Positions 16,866 through 25,772 of a stretch of DNA of 64,000 bases are shown piece after piece; the first letter of the stretch is position 1; each line of letters begins with the position of its first letter. The stretch is from Propionispora hippei DSM 15287 (GTDB lineage: Bacteria; Bacillota; Negativicutes; Propionisporales; Propionisporaceae): the NCBI RefSeq assembly GCF_900141835.1, contig NZ_FQZD01000015.1:34035-98034 (forward strand), read 5' to 3'. Under the pieces are notes generated by a model. It was not told where the DNA came from. It searched no databases and saw only the letters and a list, made by a program, of their open reading frames with translations. Made by a program: the position numbers and the translations under genes.

Positions 16866-17750
16866 TTACCGGCCGGTCAGGGTGAGCGTGCTGAGCACCG
16901 CGCCTGCCGGATTGACAAAGGTGATGACCACAGGGTCGCTGAAATTGAGGAAGGAACGGTCTAGCAGCACCCAACTGTCAGTTTGACTGGCGGTGCCGGC
17001 ACTCTGCGGGCTTTTAGTCCGGACAGTTACAGTGAAGTCGTTGCCGGTCTGGACCACCTTGCTCAGCGCGATTCCATAGCCGTCGCCGGACACTCCCCGC
17101 AGGCTGCCGTACAGCAGAAACTGACGGTTAAAATCCACTGAGTCCGCCTGGGCTGTTACAGCGGGCGGAACCTCCGCCGTAGTGCCGGCCAGGCGGGGAT
17201 TGACCAGCAGGACACCGAAGGCTGTTCCCGGCGTATAGGTGCTGTCCAGCCACTGCCAGTTATCGAAGTTGGTGTTTTGGTACAGAATAAGCTGGCTGGC
17301 TGACGGTGACAGGGTATAGCCAGGAAACATGCTGGCTGGCACATAGGTGGCGGCATGGCTGGAGTCGCCGATGCCACGGATGGTAGTAATAATCCAGTCA
17401 TGTCTGCCCCGCTTTAAATCCACCTTATAGGTCCGCCCGCCGGAGCGTACCTGTACGGTAGCGCTGTCACGGGAAATAGACAGCAGGGAGAACTGGTCAC
17501 GGCTGACATTAAAGCCGAAGGTGGCAGCGTTTTCTTTTACCTTTCGCACCGGATCACCTAAGCGGATGGCGTGGTCGTCATCCCGGTGACGTTCGCTTTT
17601 GTGCTCCTGGCGGGGTGTGTCGTCGGAAGCCTTTGCCTGTGCCGCCGGCAGGCCGGGCATCATGGCCGAAGAGATAACCGCTGCACCGGCGACGGCAGCC
17701 AGCAGCTTTTTGTACCGTTGATTACCTAATTTACGAATGATGCGCTTCAT
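16866..17750 (-). CDS. Secreted protein of unknown function, possibly PrcB-like C-terminal domain
   Basis: The protein starts with a basic stretch and a hydrophobic segment (LLAAVAGAAVISSAMMPGLPAAQA), a plausible signal peptide. A charged His/Asp/Arg-rich linker follows (DDTPRQEHKSERHRDDDHAIR). The mid part (SLLSISRDSATVQVRSGGRTYKVDLKRG) looks like a small beta domain. The C-terminal ~90 residues (SVDFNRQFLLYGSLRGVSGDGYGIALSKV ... VITFVNP) resemble PrcB-type domains only loosely. AGGAG precedes the ATG. It lies between the pfl promoter and a palindromic repeat and seems to stand alone. Confidence 0.6.
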   Translation of the reverse strand: MKRIIRKLGNQRYKKLLAAVAGAAVISSAMMPGLPAAQAKASDDTPRQEHKSERHRDDDHAIRLGDPVRKVKENAATFGFNVSRDQFSLLSISRDSATVQVRSGGRTYKVDLKRGRHDWIITTIRGIGDSSHAATYVPASMFPGYTLSPSASQLILYQNTNFDNWQWLDSTYTPGTAFGVLLVNPRLAGTTAEVPPAVTAQADSVDFNRQFLLYGSLRGVSGDGYGIALSKVVQTGNDFTVTVRTKSPQSAGTASQTDSWVLLDRSFLNFSDPVVITFVNPAGAVLSTLTLTGR

Positions 17751-17779
17751 AAATAATCTCCTTTATCGGCTTATTTTTC

Positions 17780-17948
17780 TTAAGGAACCGCTGATTTAAT
17801 GAGCTTGCCAGACTGACGAGAGATTTTTTCGGCTGGCAAGGAAGTAAAATCACAGGAATAGCGGTCCCTATTTCAAGGTTTTGCTGACGTAGCCAGACGG
17901 AAAAAGATCCGCCAGGATGGCAGTGTGAATAAATTAGTGGTTCCTTAA
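17780..17948. repeat. Intergenic palindromic repeat, family B, full copy (169 bp)
   Basis: The termini TTAAGGAACCGCTGATTTAAT (17780-17800) and AATAAATTAGTGGTTCCTTAA (17928-17948) are inverted repeats matching at 18 of 21 positions. The middle carries GGAATAGCGGTCCCTATTTCAA, also found in the family A copy at 6687. Half of this element recurs at 51112-51176. It fills most of the gap between the secreted-protein gene and the next gene at 18078. There is no coding capacity. Confidence 0.75.
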
Positions 17949-18077
17949 TAGTGTTTGCCGATCAGACGGGATCATGCCGGGTATTTTTTGTCAAAACAGG
18001 ATAAACCGGCTTAGATGGTATGACAGCCCGATCCGTGGTACAATAAAAGGTATTATACTAAAACAGGTGATAAAAAA

Positions 18078-19226
18078 ATGGACCAGGTAGATGTGATTGT
18101 AGTTGGGGCCGGTGTGGTCGGCCTGGCGGTGGCCTGCCGTCTGGCACAGCGCTGGCCGGAAAAAAGTATTTTGCTGCTGGAGAAGAACCGGACTTTCGGC
18201 CTCGATATGTCGGCTCGTACCAGCGAGGTGATCCATTCGGGCCTGTATTATCCGCCGGGCAGCTTCAAGGCCCGGCTGTGTGTGTCCGGTAAGGAAAAAC
18301 TGTATGACTTTTGCACCGCCTGGCAGGTTCCTCACCAACGGCTGGGCAAGCTGGTCATCGCCCGTAATGATGAAGAGGCGGCTAAGCTGGACCAATTGCA
18401 GGAGCAGGCGCTGGCCAATGGGATAGCCGATGTAACGAGACTGGAGCCGGCGGCAGTAGCCCGGCTGGAGCCGAATATTTCCTGCCAGGCCGCGTTGTTT
18501 TCGCCGTCCAGCGGGATTGTGGATACCCGGACCTTGCTGGCCCGCCTGGAGCAGGTGGGGCGAAAATACGGCGCCATGCCGGTGTATCAGCAGACGGTGA
18601 CCGCCATCACCTGCGGGGCTGACGGCTACTGTGTGACCTATACCGATGCGGTCGGCCGGTCTGATGAGGTAGGCTGTCGCTGTATCGTCAATGCCGCCGG
18701 TCTGGGTGCCGACGCCGTCGCCGCTATGGCCGGCATTGCGGTTGACCAGGCGGGCTACCGGATTTACCGCTGCAAGGGTGAATATTTTTCGGTCGCCAAT
18801 GAGAAGGCCGGCTTGGTGTCTCATCTGGTCTTTCCCGCTTCCATCCGGGAGCTTAAGGGCAGCGGCATTCCGGTCATCAAGGATATGGGCGGCCGGCTGC
18901 GACTGGGGCCTGATGCCCATTACGCCGCCAACGGCCTGACCGACTACCGGATCAGTCCGGCCAATGCCCGGCAGTTTTTAGCTGTGGTCGGCAGTTACCT
19001 GCCGTTTCTGAAAGAAGACGATTTGTCTGCCGATATCGCGGCGCTGCGTTGCCGTCTGCTGGTTGCCTGCGGCAGTCCGCCGCGGGATTTTGTCATTTGC
19101 CATGAGACGGAGCGGGATTTGCCGGGGTTTGTCAACCTGATCGGTATTGAATCGCCCGGCCTTACCTGCTGCCTGAGTATCGCCGACCTGACAGGGGATA
19201 TGCTGACGCCGCTGCTTGACGGATAA
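18078..19226 (+). CDS. lhgO: L-2-hydroxyglutarate oxidase-like FAD-dependent oxidoreductase
   Basis: This 382-residue member of the DAO flavoprotein family has the FAD Rossmann motif VIVVGAGVVGLAVACRLAQ and the family-specific SARTSEVIHSGLYYPPGSFKARLCVSG, which marks the L-2-hydroxyglutarate dehydrogenase/oxidase group. It would oxidise L-2-hydroxyglutarate (or a related 2-hydroxyacid) to the 2-oxoacid. In an anaerobe electrons would go to quinone or another carrier, not to oxygen. ACAGGTGAT precedes the ATG. The next operon makes 2-oxoglutarate, which gives a metabolic link. Confidence 0.82.
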   Translation: MDQVDVIVVGAGVVGLAVACRLAQRWPEKSILLLEKNRTFGLDMSARTSEVIHSGLYYPPGSFKARLCVSGKEKLYDFCTAWQVPHQRLGKLVIARNDEEAAKLDQLQEQALANGIADVTRLEPAAVARLEPNISCQAALFSPSSGIVDTRTLLARLEQVGRKYGAMPVYQQTVTAITCGADGYCVTYTDAVGRSDEVGCRCIVNAAGLGADAVAAMAGIAVDQAGYRIYRCKGEYFSVANEKAGLVSHLVFPASIRELKGSGIPVIKDMGGRLRLGPDAHYAANGLTDYRISPANARQFLAVVGSYLPFLKEDDLSADIAALRCRLLVACGSPPRDFVICHETERDLPGFVNLIGIESPGLTCCLSIADLTGDMLTPLLDG

Positions 19227-19315
19227 AAGGGGGCGTCAGGGACCGTATAAAGCGCCTAGCGCCTCTCACCGGTCATGACCGGGACTTTTTTCGCATATTA
19301 TATAAGATATTTGGC

Positions 19316-19344
19316 TTGATTATCTAAACGACAGGGCATATAAT
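19316..19344 (+). promoter_or_regulatory. Promoter upstream of the citrate synthase operon
   Basis: TTGATT (19316-19321) and TATAAT (19339-19344) are 17 bases apart, about 125 bases ahead of the citrate synthase ATG. A weak GC-rich palindrome with a T run (about 19269-19291) just before it may end the preceding gene. Confidence 0.65.
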
Positions 19345-19404
19345 CAAAAATTATATACATTTGTTTATACCGGGGAGTTTTTAGTACATATAATGAGGGT
19401 AATT

Positions 19405-19422
19405 TTGTATACAAGTATACAA
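19405..19422. promoter_or_regulatory. Palindromic operator-like site in the citrate synthase leader
   Basis: TTGTATACAAGTATACAA is an inverted repeat (TTGTATAC / GTATACAA with two central bases) downstream of the promoter. The GTATAC half-site is common for GntR-type repressors. No regulator gene is adjacent, so the binding protein is unknown. Confidence 0.45.
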
Positions 19423-19470
19423 AAGTGTAAAGAAGTAAAACGAGCAGGTTAGAGTAAAGGGGCTGGCTGT

Positions 19471-20580
19471 ATGTCTGGATTGACGGGTGTTGTTGCCTGT
19501 GAAACGTCGATATGCTCGATAGAAGAGGGCATATTACGCTATCGCGGCTATACGATTGACGATTTGGCCTATAAAGCGTCGTTTGAAGAAATCATTTACT
19601 TACTATGGTATGGCCGTCTGCCAAATCGGCTGGAATTGATCGCGTTAAAGCAGGACTTGACGGAAAGTGCGGTGTTGCCGCCGAAGATCTACGATTTGCT
19701 GCGGCTGTATGCGCCATGGGGCAATGCCATGGCTAAACTGCGCACCTGTGTGTCGTTTCTTACCCATTTTGACGATGAGGTCATGGACCACTCTTTTGCG
19801 GCCGACCATCGCAAGGCTGTCCGCATTATGGCGCGCATGGCGGCTATTGTGGCGGCCATTGAGCGAATTCGCACCGATCTGGAGCCGATTGAGCCGGACG
19901 CCATCAAGTTCTCCTCATTGGCGGAAATGTTTCTCTGGCTGTTAAAAGGAGAGAAACCGGAGCCGATTGCCGTTAAGGCGATGGACCTCTGTCTGGTGCT
20001 GCATGCCGAGCATGAGCTGAATGCCTCGACCTTCGCTTCGCGGGTCACGGTGTCCACCATGTCGGATATTTATTCCGGCATTGTATCGGCCATCGGCACG
20101 CTGAAAGGAGCGCTCCATGGCAACGCCAATGAACAGGTGGCCAATATGCTGGAGGAAATCGGTGATATCAGCCGGGTGGAAGAGTATATCGCGGCTAAAA
20201 TCGCCAACCAGGAGCGGATCATGGGCTTTGGACACCGGGTCTACAAAAACGGCGATCCCCGGGCCAAGCACCTTAAGGCGCTGGCTAAGGAACTGGGCGA
20301 GTACAGCGGTGACACGCGCTGGTATGACATGTCGGAGAAAATTGAGCAGATCGTTTATGAAAGCAAAGGGCTGCGTCCCAATGTCGACTTTTATTCCGCC
20401 TCGGTGTATACCTATCTCGGTATACCCAGAGATTTGTTTACGCTCATTTTTGCCACTAGCCGGACTAGCGGCTGGATGGCCCATATTTTGGAGCAGCACG
20501 ACAATAATAAGCTTATCCGCCCGCGGGCGAAATATATCGGTAAAAAGCACCAAGAGTGGCTGCCGATGGAAGAACGGTAA
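19471..20580 (+). CDS. gltA: Citrate synthase
   Basis: This 369-residue citrate synthase is of the short Bacillus/archaeal type. The N-terminus GLTGVVACETSICSIEEGILRYRGYTIDDL is characteristic. The catalytic residues are in GALHGNANEQV (His), GFGHRVYKNGDPRAKHL (His) and VDFYSASVY (Asp). It condenses oxaloacetate and acetyl-CoA. Aconitase and isocitrate dehydrogenase follow with short or overlapping junctions, so the operon is the oxidative branch from acetyl-CoA to 2-oxoglutarate, most likely for glutamate synthesis in an anaerobe. Confidence 0.95.
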   Translation: MSGLTGVVACETSICSIEEGILRYRGYTIDDLAYKASFEEIIYLLWYGRLPNRLELIALKQDLTESAVLPPKIYDLLRLYAPWGNAMAKLRTCVSFLTHFDDEVMDHSFAADHRKAVRIMARMAAIVAAIERIRTDLEPIEPDAIKFSSLAEMFLWLLKGEKPEPIAVKAMDLCLVLHAEHELNASTFASRVTVSTMSDIYSGIVSAIGTLKGALHGNANEQVANMLEEIGDISRVEEYIAAKIANQERIMGFGHRVYKNGDPRAKHLKALAKELGEYSGDTRWYDMSEKIEQIVYESKGLRPNVDFYSASVYTYLGIPRDLFTLIFATSRTSGWMAHILEQHDNNKLIRPRAKYIGKKHQEWLPMEER

Positions 20581-20598
20581 TTTGGAGGGATATATATT

Positions 20599-22539
20599 AT
20601 GAAGCAAACGATGACCGCCAAAATCATTGGCAGCCATCTGGTAAGCGGCAAGATGGTGGCCGGCGAGGAAATCGGCATCCGCATTGATCAGACGCTGACC
20701 CAGGATTCCACCGGAACGATGGCCTATCTGCAACTGGAAGCCATGAACATTCCCCGGGTAAAAACCAAGCTGTCCGTTGCCTATATTGATCACAATACAC
20801 TGCAGACCGGCTATGAGAACGCCGACGATCATTTATTCATTCAGACTGTGGCCGCCAAGCATGGCATCGTGTTTTCCAAACCGGGCAACGGCATCTGTCA
20901 TCAGGTGAATGTGGAACGTTTCGGCCGGCCGGGCTGGACACTCTTAGGTTCGGACAGTCATACGCCGACCGGCGGCGGCATCGGCATGCTGGCCATTGGT
21001 GCCGGCGGGCTGGATGTGGCGGTAGCGATGGCCGGCGGTGCCTACTACTTAAAAATGCCCAAGGTCTGCCGGGTGGAACTGACCGGCAAGCTGCAGCCCT
21101 GGGTGAGCGGCAAGGATATCATCCTGGAGCTTTTACGGCGGCTCAGTGTAAAAGGCGGCACCGGCCGGGTGTTTGAATATACCGGTGAAGGCGCGGCCCG
21201 TCTGACGGTGCCCGAACGGGCCACTATCACTAACATGGGGGCCGAACTGGGGGCCACCACCTCGCTGTTTGCCAGCGATGAAATGACCCGCGCCTTTTTG
21301 GCGGCTCAGGGCCGCGAAGCCGACTGGACTGCGCTGGCGCCTGACGAAGGGGCCGAATATGACGAGACTGTGGTTATCAATTTGGACGAGCTGCAGCCGC
21401 TGGTGGCCAAGCCGCACAGTCCGGACAATGTAGCCCCCGTAGCCGAACTGGCCGGCAGCAAGGTCGATCAGGTAGCTATTGGCAGCTGTACCAACTCGTC
21501 CTATCTGGATTTAATAAAAGTGGCGAAAATACTGGAAGGCAAGCAGGTGCACCCGGACGTGTCCCTGGTTATTGCCCCCGGTTCCCGCCAGGTGCTGGGG
21601 ATGCTGGCCGACAGCGGCGCTCTCAGCGTATTGCTGCGCGCCGGCGCCCGTATCCTGGAATGCGCCTGTGGTCCCTGCATCGGTATGGGACAGTCGCCTA
21701 AATCAGGCGGGGTATCCTTACGGACCTTTAACCGCAACTTTGAAGGCCGCAGCGGTACGCCTGACGCCAAGGTGTATCTGGTCAGCCCGGAAGTGGCGGC
21801 GGTGAGCGCCCTTACCGGTACAATCACCGATCCGCGCACCTTTGGGGCAGCGCCTGTTGCCGTTATGCCGGATAAGTTTATTTCCGACGACAACCTGCTT
21901 GTTTTTCCGCCGGCTGACGGACAGGCTGTGGAAGTGGTCCGCGGACCCAATATCAAGCCCTTCCCCAAAGCGCAGCCGCCGGCTGAATCACTGCGGGCGC
22001 CGGTGCTCCTGAAAGTGGGCGACAATATTACGACCGACCATATTATGCCCTCCCATGCCAGCCTGCTGCCTTATCGTTCCAACATTCCCCATCTGGCCAA
22101 GTACTGCTTCAGCGGGGTGGATTCTTCCTTTCCGGAACGGGCGTTACAGGCTCAGGGCGGCATTATTGTCGGCGGCAATAATTACGGTCAGGGCTCCAGC
22201 CGGGAGCATGCGGCTCTCGCTCCGCTCTATTTGGGCATCAAAGCGGTACTGGTCCAGTCCTTCGCCCGTATTCACCGGGCCAACCTGGTTAACTTCGGTA
22301 TTGTGCCGCTCTTGTTTGCCGACAGTGCCGACTATGCCGGAATCAGCCTGAATGACGAACTGGTTATTGAAAACCTTCGTGACCAGTTGAGTGCGGCTAC
22401 CGTGCTGACGGTGCGCAATGTAACGACAGGCAAGGACATTCCGGTCAAGTGGGAAGCCACCGAACGGGAACGGCAGATCATTCTGGCTGGCGGGCTCTTA
22501 AACTACACCAGACAGGCAGGAGGTGTGGGCCGTGCGTAA
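20599..22539 (+). CDS. acnA: Aconitate hydratase
   Basis: This 646-residue enzyme has the LeuC-like catalytic part and a C-terminal swivel domain in one chain. Cluster-ligand cysteines are in GSCTNSSYLDL and ECACGPCIGMGQ, with GSDSHTPTGGGIGMLAIGAGGLD and the C-terminal QGSSREHAALAP. Length and motifs match the shorter aconitase type of anaerobes. It isomerises citrate to isocitrate. Its stop overlaps the isocitrate dehydrogenase start by eight bases. Confidence 0.94.
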   Translation: MKQTMTAKIIGSHLVSGKMVAGEEIGIRIDQTLTQDSTGTMAYLQLEAMNIPRVKTKLSVAYIDHNTLQTGYENADDHLFIQTVAAKHGIVFSKPGNGICHQVNVERFGRPGWTLLGSDSHTPTGGGIGMLAIGAGGLDVAVAMAGGAYYLKMPKVCRVELTGKLQPWVSGKDIILELLRRLSVKGGTGRVFEYTGEGAARLTVPERATITNMGAELGATTSLFASDEMTRAFLAAQGREADWTALAPDEGAEYDETVVINLDELQPLVAKPHSPDNVAPVAELAGSKVDQVAIGSCTNSSYLDLIKVAKILEGKQVHPDVSLVIAPGSRQVLGMLADSGALSVLLRAGARILECACGPCIGMGQSPKSGGVSLRTFNRNFEGRSGTPDAKVYLVSPEVAAVSALTGTITDPRTFGAAPVAVMPDKFISDDNLLVFPPADGQAVEVVRGPNIKPFPKAQPPAESLRAPVLLKVGDNITTDHIMPSHASLLPYRSNIPHLAKYCFSGVDSSFPERALQAQGGIIVGGNNYGQGSSREHAALAPLYLGIKAVLVQSFARIHRANLVNFGIVPLLFADSADYAGISLNDELVIENLRDQLSAATVLTVRNVTTGKDIPVKWEATERERQIILAGGLLNYTRQAGGVGRA

Positions 22540-23527
22540 AGTTACTTTAATTCCCGGCGACGGCGTCGGACCGGAAATTGCCCAGGCTGTGCAGTCAATT
22601 TTGGCTGCCGCTAAAGCGCCGGTAGTCTGGGATATCTGCCAGGCCGGACAAGCCGGTATCGATCAGGCGGGCGAACCGCTGCCGGAAGCGACGCTGGCCA
22701 GCATTCGCGCCAACGGTTTGGCTCTCAAGGGACCGTTGACTACTCAGATCGGCAAGGGTTACCGCAGCATTAACGTGACGCTGCGTCAGACCTTCGACCT
22801 GTACTGCAATTTACGCCCGGTAAAATCACTGGCTGGTATCGGCAGCCGCTATGAAGGGGTCGATTTGGTCATTTTCCGCGAAAATACAGAAGATCTCTAT
22901 GCCGGTGTGGAACACAAAGTGGGAGCCGATGCCGCTGAATCAATTAAAATCATTACCCGCAAGGCGTCGCTGCGCATTGCCGAGGCGGCGTTTGCCTACG
23001 CGGTAAAACATAGCCGCAAGAAAGTAACGGCTGTGCATAAAGCTAATATTATGAAACTGTCCGACGGCCTGTTCCTGGAGTGTGCCAGGGAAGTGGCCGC
23101 CCGGTATCCGCAAATCACCTACGAAGAGGTCATTGTAGACAATATGTGCATGCAGCTTGTCATTCGCCCGCAAAGCTATGATGTGCTGCTGGCGCCTAAT
23201 CTCTACGGCGACATTATCTCCGACCTGTGCGCCGGCTTGGCCGGCGGACTGGGCGTAGTGCCCGGGGCCAATATCGGTACGGAATGCGCCATTTTTGAAG
23301 CCGTTCATGGCACGGCGCCGGACATTGCCGGCAAAAATATTGTCAATCCGGTGGCTATGCTGCTTTCCGGGCTGATGCTGCTGGAGCATATCGGCGAAAC
23401 GGCTATTGCCGGCCGGATTCGGGCCGCTGTGGAGCGGGTTATTGCCGAAGGCAAAACGGTGACTCCCGATATCGGCGGGACGGCATCCACCGTGGAAATG
23501 ACCGAAGCAATAATCAAATTACTGTAA
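22532..23527 (+). CDS. Isocitrate dehydrogenase, NAD-dependent type (isocitrate/isopropylmalate family)
   Basis: This is a short (331 residues) beta-decarboxylating dehydrogenase with LIPGDGVGPEIAQAV, the ENTEDLYAGVEH substrate motif, KANIMKLSDGLF, VDNMCMQLV, and the nucleotide motif HGTAPDIAGKNIVNP. The short-type family includes NAD isocitrate, homoisocitrate and isopropylmalate dehydrogenases; the operon partners point to isocitrate. I start it at GTG 22532, eight bases after AGGAGG, inside the end of the aconitase gene. A GTG at 22523 lies within that ribosome site and is less likely. Confidence 0.88.
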   Translation: MRKVTLIPGDGVGPEIAQAVQSILAAAKAPVVWDICQAGQAGIDQAGEPLPEATLASIRANGLALKGPLTTQIGKGYRSINVTLRQTFDLYCNLRPVKSLAGIGSRYEGVDLVIFRENTEDLYAGVEHKVGADAAESIKIITRKASLRIAEAAFAYAVKHSRKKVTAVHKANIMKLSDGLFLECAREVAARYPQITYEEVIVDNMCMQLVIRPQSYDVLLAPNLYGDIISDLCAGLAGGLGVVPGANIGTECAIFEAVHGTAPDIAGKNIVNPVAMLLSGLMLLEHIGETAIAGRIRAAVERVIAEGKTVTPDIGGTASTVEMTEAIIKLL

Positions 23528-23546
23528 TATTGCGCAACCAATGAGG

Positions 23547-23577
23547 GGCTGTTTCACTAAGAAAAGGTGTAACAGCC
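23547..23577 (+). terminator. Possible terminator of the citrate synthase operon
   Basis: GGCTGTT (23547-23553) can pair with AACAGCC (23571-23577), followed by a T-rich but interrupted tract. The stem is short and the loop is large, so this is a weak candidate. Confidence 0.35.
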
Positions 23578-23626
23578 TTGTTTGTTCCCTGTTCGGCCGT
23601 TACGGAAAAAGGCGGTCCGCAGGATG

Positions 23627-23706
23627 AAAAAATAGTACCTTCCGTCAAGAAAATCCGACTGTTTGAGCGAAGCGAGTTTCGGATTTTTAGGAAGGTACTA
23701 TTTTTT
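23627..23706. repeat. Long hairpin repeat
   Basis: AAAAAATAGTACCTTCC (23627-23643) pairs perfectly with GGAAGGTACTATTTTTT (23690-23706). The interior again folds (AAAATCCGA with TCGGATTTT) around GTTTGAGCGAAGCGAGTT. It could act as a bidirectional terminator but looks like a dispersed repeat unit. Confidence 0.65.
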
Positions 23707-23727
23707 CAAGCTTTTTGGAGTTCAGGC

Positions 23728-23891
23728 CTAGTACCTTGTCGGTCTTAAAACAGTAGGAGAATGGCGAGATTATTTTTCGCAGCGCGAGGCGAAGGAAGGA
23801 GTCATACCGTTAGTATGCTGACTGACGACAACGAAGCGGTGCGGAAAATAGACCGCCAGTATTCACTGGATTAAGGCTGATAAGGTACTAG
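23728..23891. repeat. Intergenic repeat, family C (164 bp) with terminal inverted repeats
   Basis: The ends are CTAGTACCTTGTC (23728-23740) and GATAAGGTACTAG (23879-23891). The interior includes CGCAGCGCGAGGCGAAGG and a smaller palindrome around CATACCGTTAGTATG. GTACCTT is shared with the hairpin just upstream, so the two may be parts of one composite element. No reading frame is present. Confidence 0.6.
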
Positions 23892-23899
23892 CCTTTTGG

Positions 23900-23926
23900 G
23901 TCCCTTTGTGGCAATGACAAAGGGAC
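23900..23926 (+). other. Short hairpin between repeat C and sdaAB
   Basis: GTCCCTTTGT (23900-23909) pairs with ACAAAGGGAC (23917-23926). There is no following T run. From here to 24145 I see no gene and only the probable leader of sdaAB. Confidence 0.4.
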
Positions 23927-24145
23927 GACAAACTATTTCTCCACACATACGGGCTGTTTAAATAAGAAAATAATTGGGTGATAGTCTCTTTTGGCATAGA
24001 GCAATAATTTCGAGTTAAATCGGATATAACTGTGAATAGGGATTGGCAGGCCAACAGGAATTTTTCACCTGTCCGTAGAACTATCCATGAACAAAGGACA
24101 AAATGGCGTAAATGCGGCAAAAAGGGTCGCGCAGGGGGAACAAAT

Positions 24146-24805
24146 ATGGGAGTACTTGATATTATCGGTCCGATTATGATCGGCCCCTCCAGCTCGCATA
24201 CGGCGGGCGCTGCCCGGTTGGGGAACATGGCCCGCACCATACTGGGCGAGGAGCCAGTCAGGGCGACCATCCAATTATACGGCTCCTTTGCCCGGACGTA
24301 TAAGGGGCACGGTACCGACAAGGCGCTGGTGGCCGGTCTAATGGGCCTTTCGCCGGAGGACCCGGCGATTAAGACCGCCTTGGACCGGGCTGCCCGGTCG
24401 GCTCTGCAGGTTGTATTCACCAGGGAGGACGGGCAGGACTGCCATCCTAACACCGTTAAGTTCCTATTGGAAGGCGAGTCGGGCCGGAAGGTGGCTGTTA
24501 CGGGGGCCTCCACCGGCGGCGGACGGATTGTCATCAGCAAAATTGATGGCTACGAGGTGGAATGCACCGGTGAATATTATACATTGATTGCCGTGTACCA
24601 GGATAAGCCGGGAATTGTGGCGGCGGTTACCCAAATCCTGGCCCAGCATGAGGTCAATATCGCCTTTATGAAAGTGTCCCGCAAGCAAAAGGGTGCCCAG
24701 GCGTTAATGATTCTGGAAGCGGACCAGCCGATTACCGAAGATGTCATCGCTGCGGTGGACAGGCTGCCTGCCATGGAGTCGGCGCTGCTGGTGAAGCCGC
24801 TATGA
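24146..24805 (+). CDS. sdaAB: L-serine dehydratase, iron-sulfur-dependent, beta subunit
   Basis: This 219-residue subunit begins GVLDIIGPIMIGPSSSHTAGAARLG, the signature of SdaAB, and ends with an ACT domain (LIAVYQDKPGIVAAVTQILAQHEVNIAFMKVSR). With the alpha subunit it deaminates L-serine to pyruvate and ammonia. I chose the ATG at 24146 with GGGGGA upstream; an in-frame upstream GTG at 24032 would add residues unlike the family. The alpha gene follows after 13 bases. Confidence 0.94.
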   Translation: MGVLDIIGPIMIGPSSSHTAGAARLGNMARTILGEEPVRATIQLYGSFARTYKGHGTDKALVAGLMGLSPEDPAIKTALDRAARSALQVVFTREDGQDCHPNTVKFLLEGESGRKVAVTGASTGGGRIVISKIDGYEVECTGEYYTLIAVYQDKPGIVAAVTQILAQHEVNIAFMKVSRKQKGAQALMILEADQPITEDVIAAVDRLPAMESALLVKPL

Positions 24806-24818
24806 GGGAGGAAACAAG

Positions 24819-25679
24819 ATGAATTATGGATATATTGCCGACCTGGTTTCGCTGGCCACCGAACGGAAACAGCAGTTGTCGGATATTGTGCTGGCAACCG
24901 AGACGGCGAACAGTGACTATCCAGCCGCCTATTTCTGGGAAGCCATGCGGGAGCGGTATGGCGTTATGAGGGAAGCCGCCATTAGCGGGCTTAAGCTACG
25001 GGAAAAATCAGCCAGCGGCATGGTCGGTGGCGATGCCGCCCTGCTGGCCGGCGATGACCTGTTTTTGGGACCGGTTGTTACTAAGACGGCCGCTTATGCG
25101 ATTGCCATTAGTGAGGTAAACGCCAGCATGGGCCGGATTGTCGCCTGCCCGACCGCCGGGTCCTGTGGCATTGTTCCCGGTGCTATCCTGGCGGTCTGCG
25201 AATGTCTGGATTATCCGGAGGAAGCCGCCATCCGGGCTTTATTTACTGCCGCCGGCATTGGGGAAGTGGTTGCTAAAAACGCCACGGTAGCCGGCGCTGT
25301 GGGCGGCTGCCAGGCCGAGTGCGGCACGGCAGCCGCGATGGCGGCAGCGGCCGTAGTGGAATTGCGGGGCGGGACGGCCTACCAGTCGGCCCAGGCCGTA
25401 GCCCTGGCTCTCAAAAATATGCTGGGTCTTGTCTGTGACCCGGTGGCCGGTCTGGTGGAGGTCCCCTGCGTGAAACGCAACGGCTTTGCCGCCGTCCATG
25501 CTTTGCTGGCGGCACAACTGGCTTTGGCAGGAGTGGAAAGCGTGATTCCGGCCGATGAGGTCATTGCAGCCATGTACCGGATTGGCCTGGATCTGCCGAG
25601 TTCACTGAAGGAAACGTCCGAAGGTGGCTTGGCGAAAACGCCGACGGGTCAAAAGATCAACGAACGCTTGCTAAGCTAG
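24819..25679 (+). CDS. sdaAA: L-serine dehydratase, iron-sulfur-dependent, alpha subunit
   Basis: This 286-residue catalytic subunit carries the [4Fe-4S] ligands in CPTAGSCGIVPG, GGCQAECGTAAAM and CDPVAGLVEVPCVKRN. The cluster activates the serine hydroxyl for dehydration. GGGAGGAAACAAG precedes the ATG. The split alpha/beta organisation is normal for Firmicutes. Pyruvate formed here can feed pyruvate formate-lyase. Confidence 0.95.
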   Translation: MNYGYIADLVSLATERKQQLSDIVLATETANSDYPAAYFWEAMRERYGVMREAAISGLKLREKSASGMVGGDAALLAGDDLFLGPVVTKTAAYAIAISEVNASMGRIVACPTAGSCGIVPGAILAVCECLDYPEEAAIRALFTAAGIGEVVAKNATVAGAVGGCQAECGTAAAMAAAAVVELRGGTAYQSAQAVALALKNMLGLVCDPVAGLVEVPCVKRNGFAAVHALLAAQLALAGVESVIPADEVIAAMYRIGLDLPSSLKETSEGGLAKTPTGQKINERLLS

Positions 25680-25724
25680 GTATCCTTGACGGGGCAGTGC
25701 TTGGAGCAAAGAGAGGCACCCGGC

Positions 25725-25753
25725 TTGACAAAAAAAGTAAAGCGGTATAAAAT
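25725..25753 (+). promoter_or_regulatory. Promoter of the manganese riboswitch leader
   Basis: A consensus TTGACA (25725-25730) is 17 bases from TAAAAT (25748-25753); the transcript would start close to the aptamer. Confidence 0.75.
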
Positions 25754-25772
25754 ATATTCAAGTGCATATTTT

